64,000 nt of DNA from Neoarius graeffei (GCF_027579695.1 NC_083571.1:45019890-45083889); one strand, 5' to 3'; counted from the stretch's first letter, positions 1-10,725 are shown. Numbers and translations are program-made. Notes: generated by a model not told the origin, from the letters alone.

Positions 1-29
1 GTAGAAGATTCTTTTTACTATCAGAATAC

Positions 30-119
30 CTGAACATCGAGATGATCATCTTCAACATTTCATCTCTAGTCTCATGCCACATGGTTGCACAGAGGTAGAT
101 AGTCATCTTCTCTGTTTCC
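30..119 (-). CDS. chs1: Chitin synthase coding exon 6
   Basis: The acceptor is CACCAATAG and the donor CAG|GTATTC. One base completes an Arg codon from exon 5, then ETEKMTIYLCATMWHETRDE follows, the hallmark stretch ahead of the catalytic domain in animal chitin synthases. It ends in phase 2, so the gene continues off the left edge. Confidence 0.87.
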
Positions 120-644
120 CTATTGGTGAGAATGGAAGAATGTTAATTCCAGAAGTTACTGTACATCAAAATGCATTGTCCTTCAATAAGCGCATGCACA
201 CACACACACACTTAACTACCTGTTACATCTTGGAAGGGGCACAATATCAAACTTGATGTTCAAGAGCATGGACTGGTCAATGAATGCTGCTTCATAAAGG
301 TTGCGAACAAACAGGTCCTTTGTCCTGGCAATGCGTTGTGTGTTCAGGAACCAGATGTAGAGTGTACAGAGCACCAGACCAATCCACCAGCTGATCAAAG
401 ACGATCCAAGCAGACCAAAATTCAGTGAAGACCCCTCGTCTGGTATGTGTTCACACAAGTCATGAGTTAAATCAGTCAGCATGTGTTTCATGACGCTGAG
501 CGCTGGGCTTTTTATGGCGTCAAAGGTGGTACAGTACTCAGCAAATGTGGTTTTCTTCTGAGCCTAAAAAGTGCAAAAAACAAGGGCAAAAAATGTTGTA
601 AAAACAAAATAAAAAATAGGTATATATTGTGATTAAACTGTAAT

Positions 645-741
<97 letters not shown>

Positions 742-3700
742 GACTAAGAAATCCATGCAGTATTGCTGTGACAGAATTCTAGCAAACAACCAAAAAAAAA
801 ACATTTTTTGGGCAATAACCTGCTGCTATTCTACCAAAAGTTTCACCAAAACTGTTTTAAAATAAGCTACATAAGGAGGCAGCTCTACATATCTGAGGAT
901 AAAACTGCCAGTATGAAGAAAGAATATGCTTTTATTGCTAGTTTACTAGGTACATATGCATCCGTCATGCAGTGATCAAGTCTTTGCTTGTGTGTCTTTG
1001 TGAGATGGATATAAGTGAACCTAAACATAGTAGAACAAGAGTGACACATATAAGATGCTGCCTGCATGTTTTCCCAGGCAGCCACATACACGTATGCAAT
1101 AATTATGATATATGTTCATTATTATTATTACCTGAAGAAAGGGAATCCAGATAGCCAGGACGAAGGCACCCAATGTGGCTGGAGATGTGAAGATCATAGG
1201 AGTGACGAAGCTGCGACGCACAGCATGCATTTTGCATGCAGCTACGGCCACGTAGCGACACACAGCTGAAGCTAGAACCTGAAGAGCGAAGAGGCTCAAG
1301 ACGACAGTTTTGGTGTTATCGGTGACTGACAGCACTGATGACCAGTCCTGGCCTGAGAGCTTCACATAAGCACCAAGGACAGTGAAGGTCACAATAATTC
1401 GCACCAAGCTAGCCACAATGTTCACGAAGTTGTGAGACCTTTTGATGTCCCGGACCGTGTTCTGGAAGAAGACGATGCGGAAAAGCAAGGCATAATTCTC
1501 CCACCAGTTCATCGAGACCAGGAAAGTGCCTCCTATGGCTAAACCCACGAAAAGTGCCATGTTTTGCTTTCCATTTTGCTGTTTGAGGTAGTTCACAGCA
1601 AAGAGGCAAAAACCTGCAAGAAGGAAAAAGACAGCGGCGACCGAAGTTGCAGTAAATCGCTTCCTTCCGTGCGCAATTGCATTTCCCACCACCTGCAGTA
1701 TGGCTGATAATATGGCAATGCCATTCAGAAGCATCACATTGGTCAGGATGTCAAATCGGGGCATAGCGACCAGGATAAGGATGGAAGATCCGACAGCCAC
1801 CAAAGTTTCCACTGAAATGATCTGTACACAGATAAAGGAGTTTGAGTCAAATTAAGTGCAGGGTAAGACATAATCCATGGCAATGCATTACAGGCTCTGC
1901 CGATAAATGTTCAAACAATCTTCATGATACTCAAGACTTGGTAATTAATAAGCATCAACCAACAGCAGATTCAAGAAACAAATAACTTGTTCTACTTTCA
2001 GTTTATCTACGTTTAATACAAAAACTACAAAACTTTTCTGACTAATCAGAACTGTGTGATTATACCCGATGATTTGCAGCAGGATGTCCCTGGCGACACA
2101 AACCACTTGAAACAGTGCTGCACATTTTCTTATTACCTCACCTGCGACAGAGTCAGCGGAGCCAGTTATTGTAATCAGTGCGGTTTGTTTGTTTGTGTGT
2201 CTGTCTGTTAACAATCTAGCGTCTAGACGGTTGCACCGATTGACTTCAGATTTTCAGGGTAGGTGGGCAATAATCCATAGATTACCTGATTAAATTTTGG
2301 GAGTGATCGGGTCAGGGTCACCGGTAAGGTCAAAATAGGTTTTTTTTTTTGAATAACTTTCTTCAAATTCATCATTTTGACTTCAAGCCAACACCAAAAC
2401 GTGCATCTTTCAATTCTGCTTCCAACCATATGCTGCATGATGGGGTAGCTTGGACATAGTGTAACCTGTCTATCACCCAAGTTCAGCTGGCATATGTGAT
2501 ATTTGATAATGGATGGAAATCACACCTTATCTGCAGCCAAATAGTTTTACTGAAATAATCTATACTGCTTATCCATCAGAGTCGTGGGGGAAACTGGTGC
2601 TAATCCTAGCTGACTTTGAAGGAGAGGTGGGGTTCATCCTGGGCAGCTCGCCTATCTGTCACAGGACTCTTTTACATTTTATTTCTGATTAAATTGGTTC
2701 TTCGGAAACCCTCTGGAGGAGGATTCTACATAAAACCTTCAAGTTTAGGGTTCCCTTAGAGGAAAAAAATTAAAGCACCTCAGGGTGCTAAGTTTAAAGT
2801 TTTTCCTAGAAGTATACAAGCATACAGCACAAGTGTACATATTTGGATTATGGACAGCACTTACCCATAGCAAAGTCTGCGTCGATGGGGTTTTTGAATC
2901 TTTAAAAGTAATTTTCCAGATGCTTTTGATCAGCAGCAAAACATTTGGAGCGATTAGAAGGCACCCAATGAAGAGGAGAGCGTAAACTTTGGTTTCAATC
3001 GTGGTTGATTTTTCATTGCAGAGGCTGATCAATAGCAACAGAGATGCCTGTAATGTAGATTAAAACAAAGAATAATAAATAAATATTTATCATGTACAAA
3101 TGCCTCAAAATGTATGGCTACAAACAAGAAAATAGATTTTCTTCTTTCTGTTAAGGCTTACTTTGCTCAAGAAGGCTAGCCCAAACACCAAGAGTCCCAT
3201 AAAAGTGCATGTGATGATTTGGATGAAGGTCAGACACTTGCGAGGTTTTTGCTCATCTTCAATAATAGGTGATTCTCCAGCAGCGTCCCAGGCCTCTTTG
3301 GGCCTGCAACACATCAAAATATTAAATGTTGTGTTTTAAGATGTATTTTATTTGTTTCATTATGAAGAGGTGCATAATGGGTATTGGCAGATCCAGTTGG
3401 AAACTTTGTGAGAGATTGTATGCATTATTATAAAAATTATAGCCCACATTAAAATATCATATATATATATATATATATATTAAAAAAAAACAGTTATTCC
3501 ATGAAATCGAGTCGTACATGAGCTGATAGCTGACGAGGTGCATAGGCTATAAGCCATGTACGACAATATTGAGTGGAATAACTGTTTTATTCTATCCACA
3601 GTCACTGGATTTTGAGAAACAGAGCATTTTTATTTTAAATTTTTTTCAAAATCGATAAATAGAAACTTTATACAAAATGTCCAACAAAATCATTTCCGCT

Positions 3701-3750
3701 TAGAATGTAAACAAACCGGCAAAATGACAGTAGCAATTTGTGAAAAATGC

Positions 3751-3798
<48 letters not shown>

Positions 3799-4023
3799 TC
3801 TTGAAAAATAAATAAAGATATGTTCTTACCATCATATTTTGTTGCTTTTTTTGTATTTTTTGGGGTTTTGTTTTTGAGTAGAGTTTTTATTTTGTCCTCG
3901 GTTGGTTCAGCAACACACACTCCGCCATTTTGTTTTTCTCTACTCATGGTATATGAGCTGATATCCGAGTAGTAGAGTAGCCAATCAGAGTATGCAATTG
4001 GTCATATCCAGTGAATGTGGATA

Positions 4024-4092
<69 letters not shown>

Positions 4093-6377
4093 ACACACAC
4101 ACTTTAAAATGCATAAATAACGTTCATTAGTTAAAATGCACACATTTAATAAGAGTCAGTTAAAAACAGCTTGACAATAATTTAATGGGAGCAATGACCC
4201 TAACCCATAACTATGTCATTGCTTGTTTACTGCAGTGCATTATGGGTGATACCCAGGGTCAGCTCCGCCGTATTGTTTACTTTTGCCCTTGAGAAACACT
4301 GCATTGTCCTGGCTAACCGGTTTTAACCATGCCTAAAGTGAATTGCTGTATGCCTTACTGTGTCTCCACAACAAAGAGAACACCTACTCATAATTTGAGC
4401 TTTTATCAGCTGCAGGTCGAGAAGAAGAGAAGAAAGAAATTGATAAGTTCAATCAGCAGTGTAAACCTTTGAACTGAATTGAAATGGACAAGTGTTTGTA
4501 GCTTACATTTCTCTGGTGGGAAAGAGACGTACTTAAACTGTGGCCCAGCAATATTTCCACGGTCTGCTGAACAGCCTTCGGTTATAGAAGATTATAACAA
4601 TCGACACTGTTCATCATCTGAAACTAGCGATATTCAAAAGCCTGTCAAACAAAGAAGCATTCTTTGGCTTTTGTCTCTCAATGTGCCAAAGCACTCTGCA
4701 GCCGTACGAGCCTGTCGGACCGATAAACCTCTCAAACCACGAAGGGTTCTCTTTGGGGTATGTATAATGTTCAGTGTACCTCACTAGCGCCATTTATTGA
4801 AGAAAATGCATTTATACTGAACACGACATGGCAAATCAGCCGGTTTCCAAAGGGGTTTGTTTTGTAATGTTTCCTGATTTCAAGTTTTATTTAACTAACC
4901 ACGCACTTATAAATGTTTCGATGCTGTTCATCTAGGCCCGGGATCACGAAGCAATCTGAGACTTAAGTTAACAGTTGATTTTCCATAATAGTTTCCCTTA
5001 CTGCATCTGCAACCTTCATTGTGCTGGATCAAGATTAAGTACAAGGCGAAGATTTCATTAGAACAAAACTTCTTAGAAAATGGTAAGGAATAACTGAAGA
5101 TTAAAAGAATCAAATTTAGACTTAAGTCTAAAATTTCTTCGTGATCCAATATATGTAGTCGGAAAAAAGACGTTCTGAGATTTGATGTTGTTCAGTGTGG
5201 TAGACTCGGTCTAGATTCTTACCTTCTCACCAAGCTTGATTTGGATTCTGATTTTCCTGCTCTAAACCCTCGACATGTTATCCACCTCTTTAAATCACCA
5301 ATTTCACTGTCTTCCATGACAGAGCATGGCAAAAATCGCTCCTCTCACATCGCTCTCACGTAAAATGAATCTGACATCCACTATATCGCTCAACTACCGA
5401 CCCTGGCTATCCCCTACAATACATTGCGGTAAACAAGTGATGACGTAGTTATGCTTGGGGGCTATTAAAAGTTTTTCTGTGAGAAATTGCAATGACGCGA
5501 GAAAAGCTGAGAGCAGTTGAAGGATACGGAGAAAAACAAACAAACTTATAAATAGTTGATTTAAGACGTGAAGAATAAAACCTACCCGTAGGGCATTCAT
5601 GAAACTATTTGTAATTAAACTACTGTGGTCTTGGGGAGTTTCAACTCGTTTAATTGATTTTTTTTTTCTTACAATGTTTGAACTGATAATATAACTGTAT
5701 GGAGAAAATAAACACAGACTGTTTAGCAGCTAATATTTTTCAGTTTATTAAGAAAAGTAAATGTATATGTTTATTATATTAACAGAAAAAAAATTTTCTG
5801 AGTTTAATTTAATTTCAGGATGGACAGAATAGTTTTGTGACCTGTTGTACAGGTCGGGTTTCTGTTCCTGTTGGAGGTTTTCACTTGTGTGGAGATTCTT
5901 CAGTGAGTGTGATGGCATGTGCGCGGACACAAGACACAAGATGGCGAGCAAACAACACGAACTGCATTTCTAAAGACCACTATTCACCCTCATCTGGCCA
6001 ATAAGAGGATCTGGTGCACACAGTGGGACTGTGGAGATGTTTGAACCAAGTTTCTCACTGTCAGAATGGCAGGAGTATTGGATCTTCTGAACTGAACTTG
6101 ACATAAATGGAGCTGGATTGAAGTGTTACATGTTTTACATTGTACTTTTTTTCCCATAATTGTCCAATATGGTAACTGGAAGTATAGTGATGTTTCAGTT
6201 TAATTTGATTTTGAAACTGTTCAAAGAAAGATAATGAAGAAAAGCATTAACTCAAGGAAAATAGTTGCACCAAAATAAGAAAAACCTGATAAATTAGATA
6301 TTTGTTCATAGATCAGTCTAAAGTAATAAACCATCTAACTTAAACAAACCATCTGACTTAGATGGATTACCTGAACT

Positions 6378-6430
<53 letters not shown>

Positions 6431-6934
6431 TAGAGCCAAGGGAAAAGTGAATTTTATTTACTTTATACTTTTTTTTTTTTACCTGCAGGGTAATATACTG
6501 TATGTATTGAGTTCTTCATTAAACTGCTAGTTTTTGTGTTCAAAGTAACTGGTGTCTGGTCTAATTTTGTATTTCTACTCCACTCCATTAGACCCTATTA
6601 CCGGTCCAGCAGCTTAAATTGTTCTTGTGTGTAACTGTGAATTAGATGTATTAATAATCTTTTTTTTTGCACTATTTTAGTACTGTGTTTCATTATGTCC
6701 TTTGTATACCACTTTCACTCAACACCTGTTGTTTTTAAATGTGCTTTCTAAATAAATCTGACTTCACTTAGTGTTAAATGGACACTAGTGCTACATAATA
6801 CTCTAGAAGTACATAGGTACAAAGCCAAATTTACATAGCCATAGTAATAATGATGATGATAATGTTGAAAACCAAGAAAGAAACATCAAATCAATCTCTT
6901 ACCAGTGCTGCGTTTCTTTCTGATCTTCATGCAT
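30..6934 (-). CDS. chs1: Chitin synthase, N-terminal part (six exons, 3' part off the left edge)
   Basis: Chitin synthases are multi-pass membrane family-2 glycosyltransferases that polymerise UDP-GlcNAc into chitin. Six minus-strand exons join in phase: 6903-6934, 3162-3303, 2865-3047, 1132-1821, 220-563 and 30-119 (1481 nt, about 493 residues). The product opens with a short cytoplasmic leader and a Trp-Asp segment like the animal chitin synthase N-terminus (KEAWDAAGESP). Hydrophobic membrane segments follow through exons 2-4. The family-diagnostic stretch comes next: a Trp-Trp membrane helix, RTKDLFVRNLYEAAFIDQSM, then YLCATMWHETRDEM. The catalytic DxD, EDR and QRRRW motifs should lie on exons left of the window. 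Every junction keeps the frame and all visible sites are GT/AG. Intron 1 (3.6 kb) is full of transposon debris. Known family facts: fish and amphibians retain chitin synthase genes while mammals lack them. The identification is strong; the gene number among fish paralogues is inference. Confidence 0.88.
220..563 (-). CDS. chs1: Chitin synthase coding exon 5
   Basis: The acceptor is CTTTTTAG and the donor CAG|GTAGTT. It encodes a hydrophilic loop, the membrane helix SWWIGLVLCTLYIWFL and the conserved segment QRIARTKDLFVRNLYEAAFI, which has a clear counterpart in insect chitin synthases. It ends in phase 2. Confidence 0.87.
650..737. repeat. Compound (TG)n(AG)n microsatellite
   Basis: About 54 nt of TG repeats run directly into about 30 nt of AG repeats, inside the chitin synthase intron between exons 4 and 5. 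Confidence 0.97.
1132..1821 (-). CDS. chs1: Chitin synthase coding exon 4 (multi-pass membrane block)
   Basis: The 690 nt (230 codons) are flanked by acceptor TGTGTACAG and donor GTAATAA. The translation is mostly hydrophobic helices separated by short charged loops, including the NWWENY segment. A nearer AG (exon start at 1811) would break the frame, so the acceptor at 1821/1822 is preferred. Confidence 0.85.
2170..2480. repeat. Unclassified interspersed repeat fragment
   Basis: GTTTGTTTG and TCTGTCTGTTA runs are followed by AAATTTTGGGAGTGATCGGG and a T10 run. The layout resembles the module at 10470-10725 and suggests a diverged copy of the same kind of animal-wide repeat. It lies in the intron between chitin synthase exons 3 and 4. 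The rest of that intron shows nothing recognisable. Confidence 0.35.
2865..3047 (-). CDS. chs1: Chitin synthase coding exon 3
   Basis: The acceptor is CATTACAG and the donor GTAAGTG. The 183 nt (61 codons) encode a membrane pair, ASLLLLISLC and YALLFIGCLLIAPNVLLLIK, followed by a basic linker as in animal chitin synthases. Confidence 0.82.
3162..3303 (-). CDS. chs1: Chitin synthase coding exon 2
   Basis: The acceptor is TGTTGCAG and the donor GTAAGC. The 142 nt encode the Trp-Asp motif region and the first membrane helix (LTFIQIITCTFMGLLVFGLA). With exon 1 it gives exactly 58 codons, so exon 3 starts in phase 0. Confidence 0.8.
3491..3585. repeat. Hairpin at the edge of a transposon
   Basis: An inverted repeat has CAGTTATTCC and GTCGTACATG at one side and CATGTACGAC and GGAATAACTG at the other, with a loop of about 45 nt. 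It immediately precedes the TIR element at 3589-4027. Confidence 0.75.
3589..4027 (-). mobile_element. TIR element with a transposon first exon
   Basis: The ends ATTCTATCCACAGTCACTGG and its near-perfect inverted copy form 22-bp TIRs. A minus-strand reading frame opens at 3947 (MSREKQNGGVCVAEPTEDKI) and ends at a GTAAGA donor near 3831. The peptide resembles, from memory, N-termini of multicopy fish Crypton-type (tyrosine recombinase) ORFs, but that assignment is weak. A (TAA)n tract lies at 3754-3797. No catalytic part is present, so this is a non-autonomous copy. Confidence 0.5.
4028..4091. repeat. (AT)n microsatellite
   Basis: About 60 nt of AT repeats directly abut the right end of the TIR element at 3589-4027. 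Confidence 0.97.
4329..4766 (+). pseudogene. Broken THAP-domain exon
   Basis: The zinc-finger cysteines, the Trp of KWTSVC, the C-S-L-H-F motif and the PAIFPRS motif mark a THAP-type C2CH DNA-binding domain, as in several transposases. The N- and C-terminal halves are in different frames with a stop at LN*TELKW. Near 4760 the exon reaches a GTATGT donor-like site. Confidence 0.6.
4939..5147. mobile_element. Short MITE nested in the THAP element
   Basis: Inverted ends GGATCACGAAG...GACTTAAGT and GACTTAAGTC...CTTCGTGATCC enclose about 200 bp without a reading frame. It lies between the TIRs of the element at 4192-5466. Confidence 0.6.
5467..6382. other. Chitin synthase intron 1, no gene seen
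   Basis: AT-rich sequence shows no convincing exon, repeat family or structural RNA. The short open frames here lack family resemblance. Confidence 0.5.
6383..6427. repeat. (CT)n microsatellite
   Basis: About 44 nt of uninterrupted CT repeats in chitin synthase intron 1. Confidence 0.97.
6903..6934 (-). CDS. chs1: Chitin synthase coding exon 1 (initiator)
   Basis: A 32-nt coding exon begins with ATG and ends TG before a GTAAGAG donor. It encodes MHEDQKETQH plus two bases of a Trp codon. The first base of exon 2 completes TGG and leads straight into PKEAWDAAG. The match of phase and donor is the evidence; no database comparison was possible. A second ATG four bases on is out of frame. Confidence 0.6.
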
Positions 6935-7662
6935 CCTTGTTCAGTGGCAAAATGACAGCTCCAACCAGGTATATCAGATATATCAGATAAAAGTGTGGGT
7001 GGTGGCATGTGAGCTTGTTTCCGGGCATCTCTTGAAACTCACTGCTAATACGGAGCAGCTCGCTGTGTTCTGGTATGAGGAAGGAAATTTTCATTGTATT
7101 TTAAGCTCATGAGAATTAATTCATGTTTTGTAACTGCCCCACCTAAGAACTGCAGCTATGAAGAAAGTTGGAGGAAGTTGTGTTGATTAAATTTGTGTAT
7201 TACTCACTCTGATCTGTTTTCTGATGAATTACTTAGGCTGGTCTCATTTTAGATAGCAGTTAGTGCCACACATGATTTATTTTTATTTTTTTTACAAAAT
7301 AAGCTGTCTTTGTATCTCTGATTAAAGGAATCTGTGATTTTTATGATAACAAACGCATGATGGTGTGCTGCAGACCGATAGTTAAAGGTCCCATGGCATG
7401 AAATTTTCACTTTCTGAGGTTTTTTAACGTTAAAATGAGTTCCTCTGACCTTCTTAAGTCACCCCAGTGGCTAGAAATTTCATAATGTGTAAACCAAACT
7501 ATGCCCAACATTTGAGAATGGTGCATCAAAACGGCGCGTTGATAAACTCTTCCCTTTACTACGTCAGCAAGGGAGATGATCCCCACACCCCCCCCTCTGG
7601 ATTCCCACCCACTGTATGAATTGCCCGCCCAGTTGTAGTGAGGAGACCATAGAGGACACAAC

Positions 7663-7962
7663 ATGGCGTCACCTAAGCGAGCGAAACATGGAAATTGCGC
7701 TGTACATGGATGTGACAACACAGAAAAGAGTCTGTTTTTACTGCCGACGGGAGAGCCCCTGAAGACGCAGTGGCTTAATTTTATTTACTTCAATAATACA
7801 CCGTCGAGTCTACCTAAGATGGTGTATGTTTGTCGGAAGCATTTTCCTGAGGAATGTTTCCACAACTTGGGACAGTACAGGGCAGGTTTTGCACATCAAC
7901 TGTCACTGAAGCCTGGGTCCGTACCAAGCATCCCTGCCGCATCAGCAACAAACACCGAACAA
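7663..7962 (+). CDS. Transposon THAP-domain exon with intact splice donor
   Basis: An open 100-codon exon begins MASPKRAKHGNC and carries a full THAP signature. C12-x4-C17 and a 39-residue gap lead to C57-x2-H60 followed by Phe. A conserved Trp is at 37 and an AVPTIF-like GSVPSI sits near residue 88. It ends exactly at CAA|GTAAGTG, a strong 5' splice site. THAP domains bind DNA and often serve as the end-recognition module of transposases. No downstream catalytic exon is visible in this copy. Confidence 0.75.
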
Positions 7963-7985
7963 GTAAGTGTATAACTGTTAAGTCG

Positions 7986-8290
7986 TTTTGCCGTGTTTTA
8001 AAATCGGTGCGTTAGCCTTGCAATGGCTACATTAGCTGTGCAGCTAACCGCTTCCTGCAGTTAGCCAGGTACTTTGCGCTACAAAACCAAAAAGCATGCA
8101 GCATGCTCTGTTAAACTGAGTTTAGTCTGGAAATTGACTGTAACTTATGAGCTTATGTTTTGCCGTGTTTTAAAATCGGTGCCATGTTAGCCTTGCAATG
8201 ACTACATTAGCTGTGCAGCTAACCGCTTCCTGCAGTTAGCCAGGTACTCTGCGCTACAAAACCAAAAAGCATGCAGCATGCTCTGTTATA
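7986..8290. repeat. Tandem duplication inside the THAP element
   Basis: Sequence beginning TTTTGCCGTGTTTTAAAATC at 7986 recurs at 8158 with few differences, giving a repeat offset of 172 bp. The other copy of the element has a single unit. Confidence 0.85.
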
Positions 8291-8842
8291 ATAGCCAATC
8301 AAAAAAGTTTTTACAAAGACACCCACATTCTTTTTTTAAGTCACTCGTTCATTTTATTTGTTTGTTTGTTCAGTAAAAACCCAAACATTTGTTGAATTTA
8401 TTTTATTTCCTCGCGTCACACCTTAATGACATCAGCGCGCGGTATTTTTCCCTTCGCGGTTTGTTCCTTCTCTCTCGCCATAGTAAGACACCCACATCCG
8501 CTTGTTCTGACCCACTGGAGGTAGCGTCACAGTGCTGTTAACCAATCAGAGGTAACACGTTTACATGTCATGAATATTAATTATAAGACCCGCCCCCACC
8601 CTCTACCCTTCCCCGCCTCCATGCTTCTCATTAGCAAAATGACACACTGGGAAAAGCGCTGAAATGGGGCTTTCTACCAGGAGGCTATATCTACGTGCCG
8701 AGGGTTCATTTCGAGAAAGGCTGCGGATATAACATCCGGAAACCTCCACGAGCCTGTTTAAAGCATCAACAAACCACCATGCCATGGGACCTTTAAAAAC
8801 ATTCATCTAAACTTCCAAACCCATTCACTGTCACTAAGTATA

Positions 8843-10447
8843 CAACCCCGATTCCAAAAAAGGTGGGACAAAGTACAAATTGTAAATAAAAACGGAATGC
8901 AATAATTTACAAATCTCAAAAACTGATATTGTATTCACAGTAGAACATAGACAACATATCAAATGTCGAAAGTGAGACATTTTGAAATTTCATGCCAAAT
9001 ATTGGCTCATTTGAAATTTCATGACAGCAACACATCTCAAAAAAGTTGGGACAGGGGCAATAAGAGGCTGGAAAAGTTAAAGGTACAAAAAAGGAACAGC
9101 TGGAGGACCAAATTGCAACTCATTAGGTCAATTGGCAATCGGTCATTAACATGACTGGGTATAAAAAGAGCATCTTGGAGTGGCAGCGGCTCTCAGAAGT
9201 AAAGATGGGAAGAGGATCACCAATCCCCCTAATTCTGCGCCGACAAATAGTGGAGCAATATCAGAAAGGAGTTCGACAGTATAAAATTGCAAAGAGTTTG
9301 AACATATCATCATCTACAGTGCATAATATCATCAAAAGATTCAGAGAATCTGGAAGAATCTCTGTGCGTAAAGGTCAAGGCCGGAAAACTATACTGGGTG
9401 CCCATGATCTTCGGGCCCTTAGACAGCACTGCATCACATACAGGCATGCTTCTGTATTGGAAATCACAAAATGGGCTCAGGAATATTTCCAGAGAACATT
9501 ATCTGTGAACACAATTCACCGTGCCATCCGCCGTTGCCAGCTAAAACTCTATAGTTCAAAGGAGAAGCCGTATCTAAACATGGTCCAGAAGCACAGACGT
9601 CTTCTCTGGGCCAAGGCTCATTTAAAATGGACTGTGGCAAAGTGGAAAACTGTTCTGTGGTCAGACGAATCAAAATTTGAAGTTCTTTATGGAAATCAGG
9701 GACGCTGTGTCATTCGGACTAAACAGGAGAAGGACGACCCAAGTTGTTATCGGCGCTCAGTTCAGAAGCCTGCATCTCTGATGGTATGGGCTTGCATTAG
9801 TGCGTGTGGCATGGGCAGCTTACACATCTGGAAAGACACCATCAATGCTGAAAGGTATATCCAGGTTCTAGAGCAACATATGCTCCCATCCAGACAACGT
9901 CTCTTTCAGGGAAGACCTTGCATTTTCCAACATGACAATGCCAAACCACATACTGCATTAATTACAGCATCATGGCTGCATAGAAGAAGGGTCCGGGTAC
10001 TGAACTGGCCAGTCTGCAGTCCAGATCTTTCACCCATAGAAAACATTTGGCGCATCATCAAACGGAAGATACGACAAAAAAGACCTAAGACAGTTGAATA
10101 AGTACAGTCCTACATTAGACAAGAATGGGTTCACGTTCCTATCCCTAAACTTGAGCAACTTGTCTCCTCAGTCCCCAGACGTTTAGAGACTGTTGTAAAG
10201 AGAAAAGGGGATGTCTCACAGTGGTAAACATGGCCTTGTCCCAACTTTTTTGAGATGTGTTGTTGTCATGAAATTTAAAATCACCTAATTTTTCTCTTTA
10301 AATGATACATTTTCTCAGTTTAAACATTTGATATGTCATCTATGTTCTATTCTGAATAAAATATGGAATTTTGAAACTTCCACATCATTGCATTCCGTTT
10401 TTATTTACAATTTGTACTTTGTCCCAACTTTTTTGGAATCAGGGTTG
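8843..10447 (+). mobile_element. Tc1-like transposon, nearly intact
   Basis: Long TIRs (CAACCCCGATTCC... and its inverse ending GGTTG) are flanked by TA at 8841-8842 and 10448-10449. The internal transposase frame is open except for one stop. About 1.6 kb is the usual size for Tc1 elements with extended TIRs. It lies between chitin synthase and irf. Confidence 0.93.
9205..10227 (+). pseudogene. Tc1-like transposase (DD34E), one nonsense codon
   Basis: The transposase cuts and pastes the element. From [13 protein letters not shown] there is an N-terminal paired-type helix-turn-helix ([17 protein letters not shown]), then the catalytic domain. The acidic residues are visible in [18 protein letters not shown] and [11 protein letters not shown], with 34 residues between the last two. 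TAA at 10099-10101 replaces an expected sense codon. The same frame then stays open to TAA at 10225-10227 and completes a normal C-terminus. An in-frame ATG upstream (9151) is less family-like, so I chose the MGRGS start. Confidence 0.9.
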
Positions 10448-10469
10448 TAACAGTGGGCAGTGCCATCAT

Positions 10470-10725
10470 TACCTCCGCCAAGGAGGTTATGTTTTCGGTA
10501 GCGTTTGTTTGCTTGTTTGTTTGTTGGTTGGTTGGTTTGTCTGTTAGCAACATTACGGAAAAAGTTATGAACGGATTGCTCTGAAATTTTTTCCAGAGGT
10601 GTGACTGGGCACAAGTAACAATCCATTAAATTTTGGTGGTGATCTGGATCACCTTCTGGATCCTGGAATTTTTTAAAGGATTCTTGGCGGAGGTCTGCGC
10701 TCTCTGAGTGCTTTTCTAGATGATT
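10470..10725. repeat. CTCCGCCAAGGAGG-type interspersed repeat
   Basis: The ACCTCCGCCAAGGAGG end, GTTTGTTTG runs and the CTTGGCGGAGGTCTGCGCTC end form a module I recognise as common across marine animal genomes. Superfamily is not assigned. Confidence 0.5.

Larger units (their letters stand above)
4192..5466 (+). mobile_element. THAP-family transposon fragment, copy 1
   Basis: The left end (from CAATGACCCTAACCC) and the inverse of 5395-5466 match over about 60 bp around CTTGTTTACYGCARTG, so these look like long imperfect TIRs. Inside, a reading frame from ATG 4329 gives a THAP-like start (cysteines in VNCCMPYC). It continues, after a frame break near 4470, as [10 protein letters not shown] with the C-x2-H-F end of a THAP finger and a PAIFP motif. 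The same module recurs at 54105-54664. A MITE sits inside at 4939-5147. The superfamily is uncertain. Confidence 0.6.
7386..8792 (+). mobile_element. THAP-exon DNA transposon with TTAA duplication (Kolobok-like), copy 1
   Basis: The element starts AGGTCCCATGGCATG, ends with its inverse, and is flanked on both sides by TTAA. A THAP exon near one end, TTAA target duplication and AG...CT termini fit what is known of the Kolobok superfamily; piggyBac also uses TTAA but has CCY ends. No transposase catalytic region is present, so it is non-autonomous. It holds a tandem duplication (offset 172 bp) around 7986-8290 that the second copy lacks. It lies about 450 bp upstream of the chitin synthase start. 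Confidence 0.75.

Noticed and set aside
538-865. Open frames on both strands over the TG/AG microsatellite
   Set aside because: They are translations of simple repeats in a chitin synthase intron.
1801-1812. Alternative acceptor TTTCAG for chitin synthase exon 4
   Set aside because: It shifts the frame; the acceptor GTACAG ten bases earlier keeps it.
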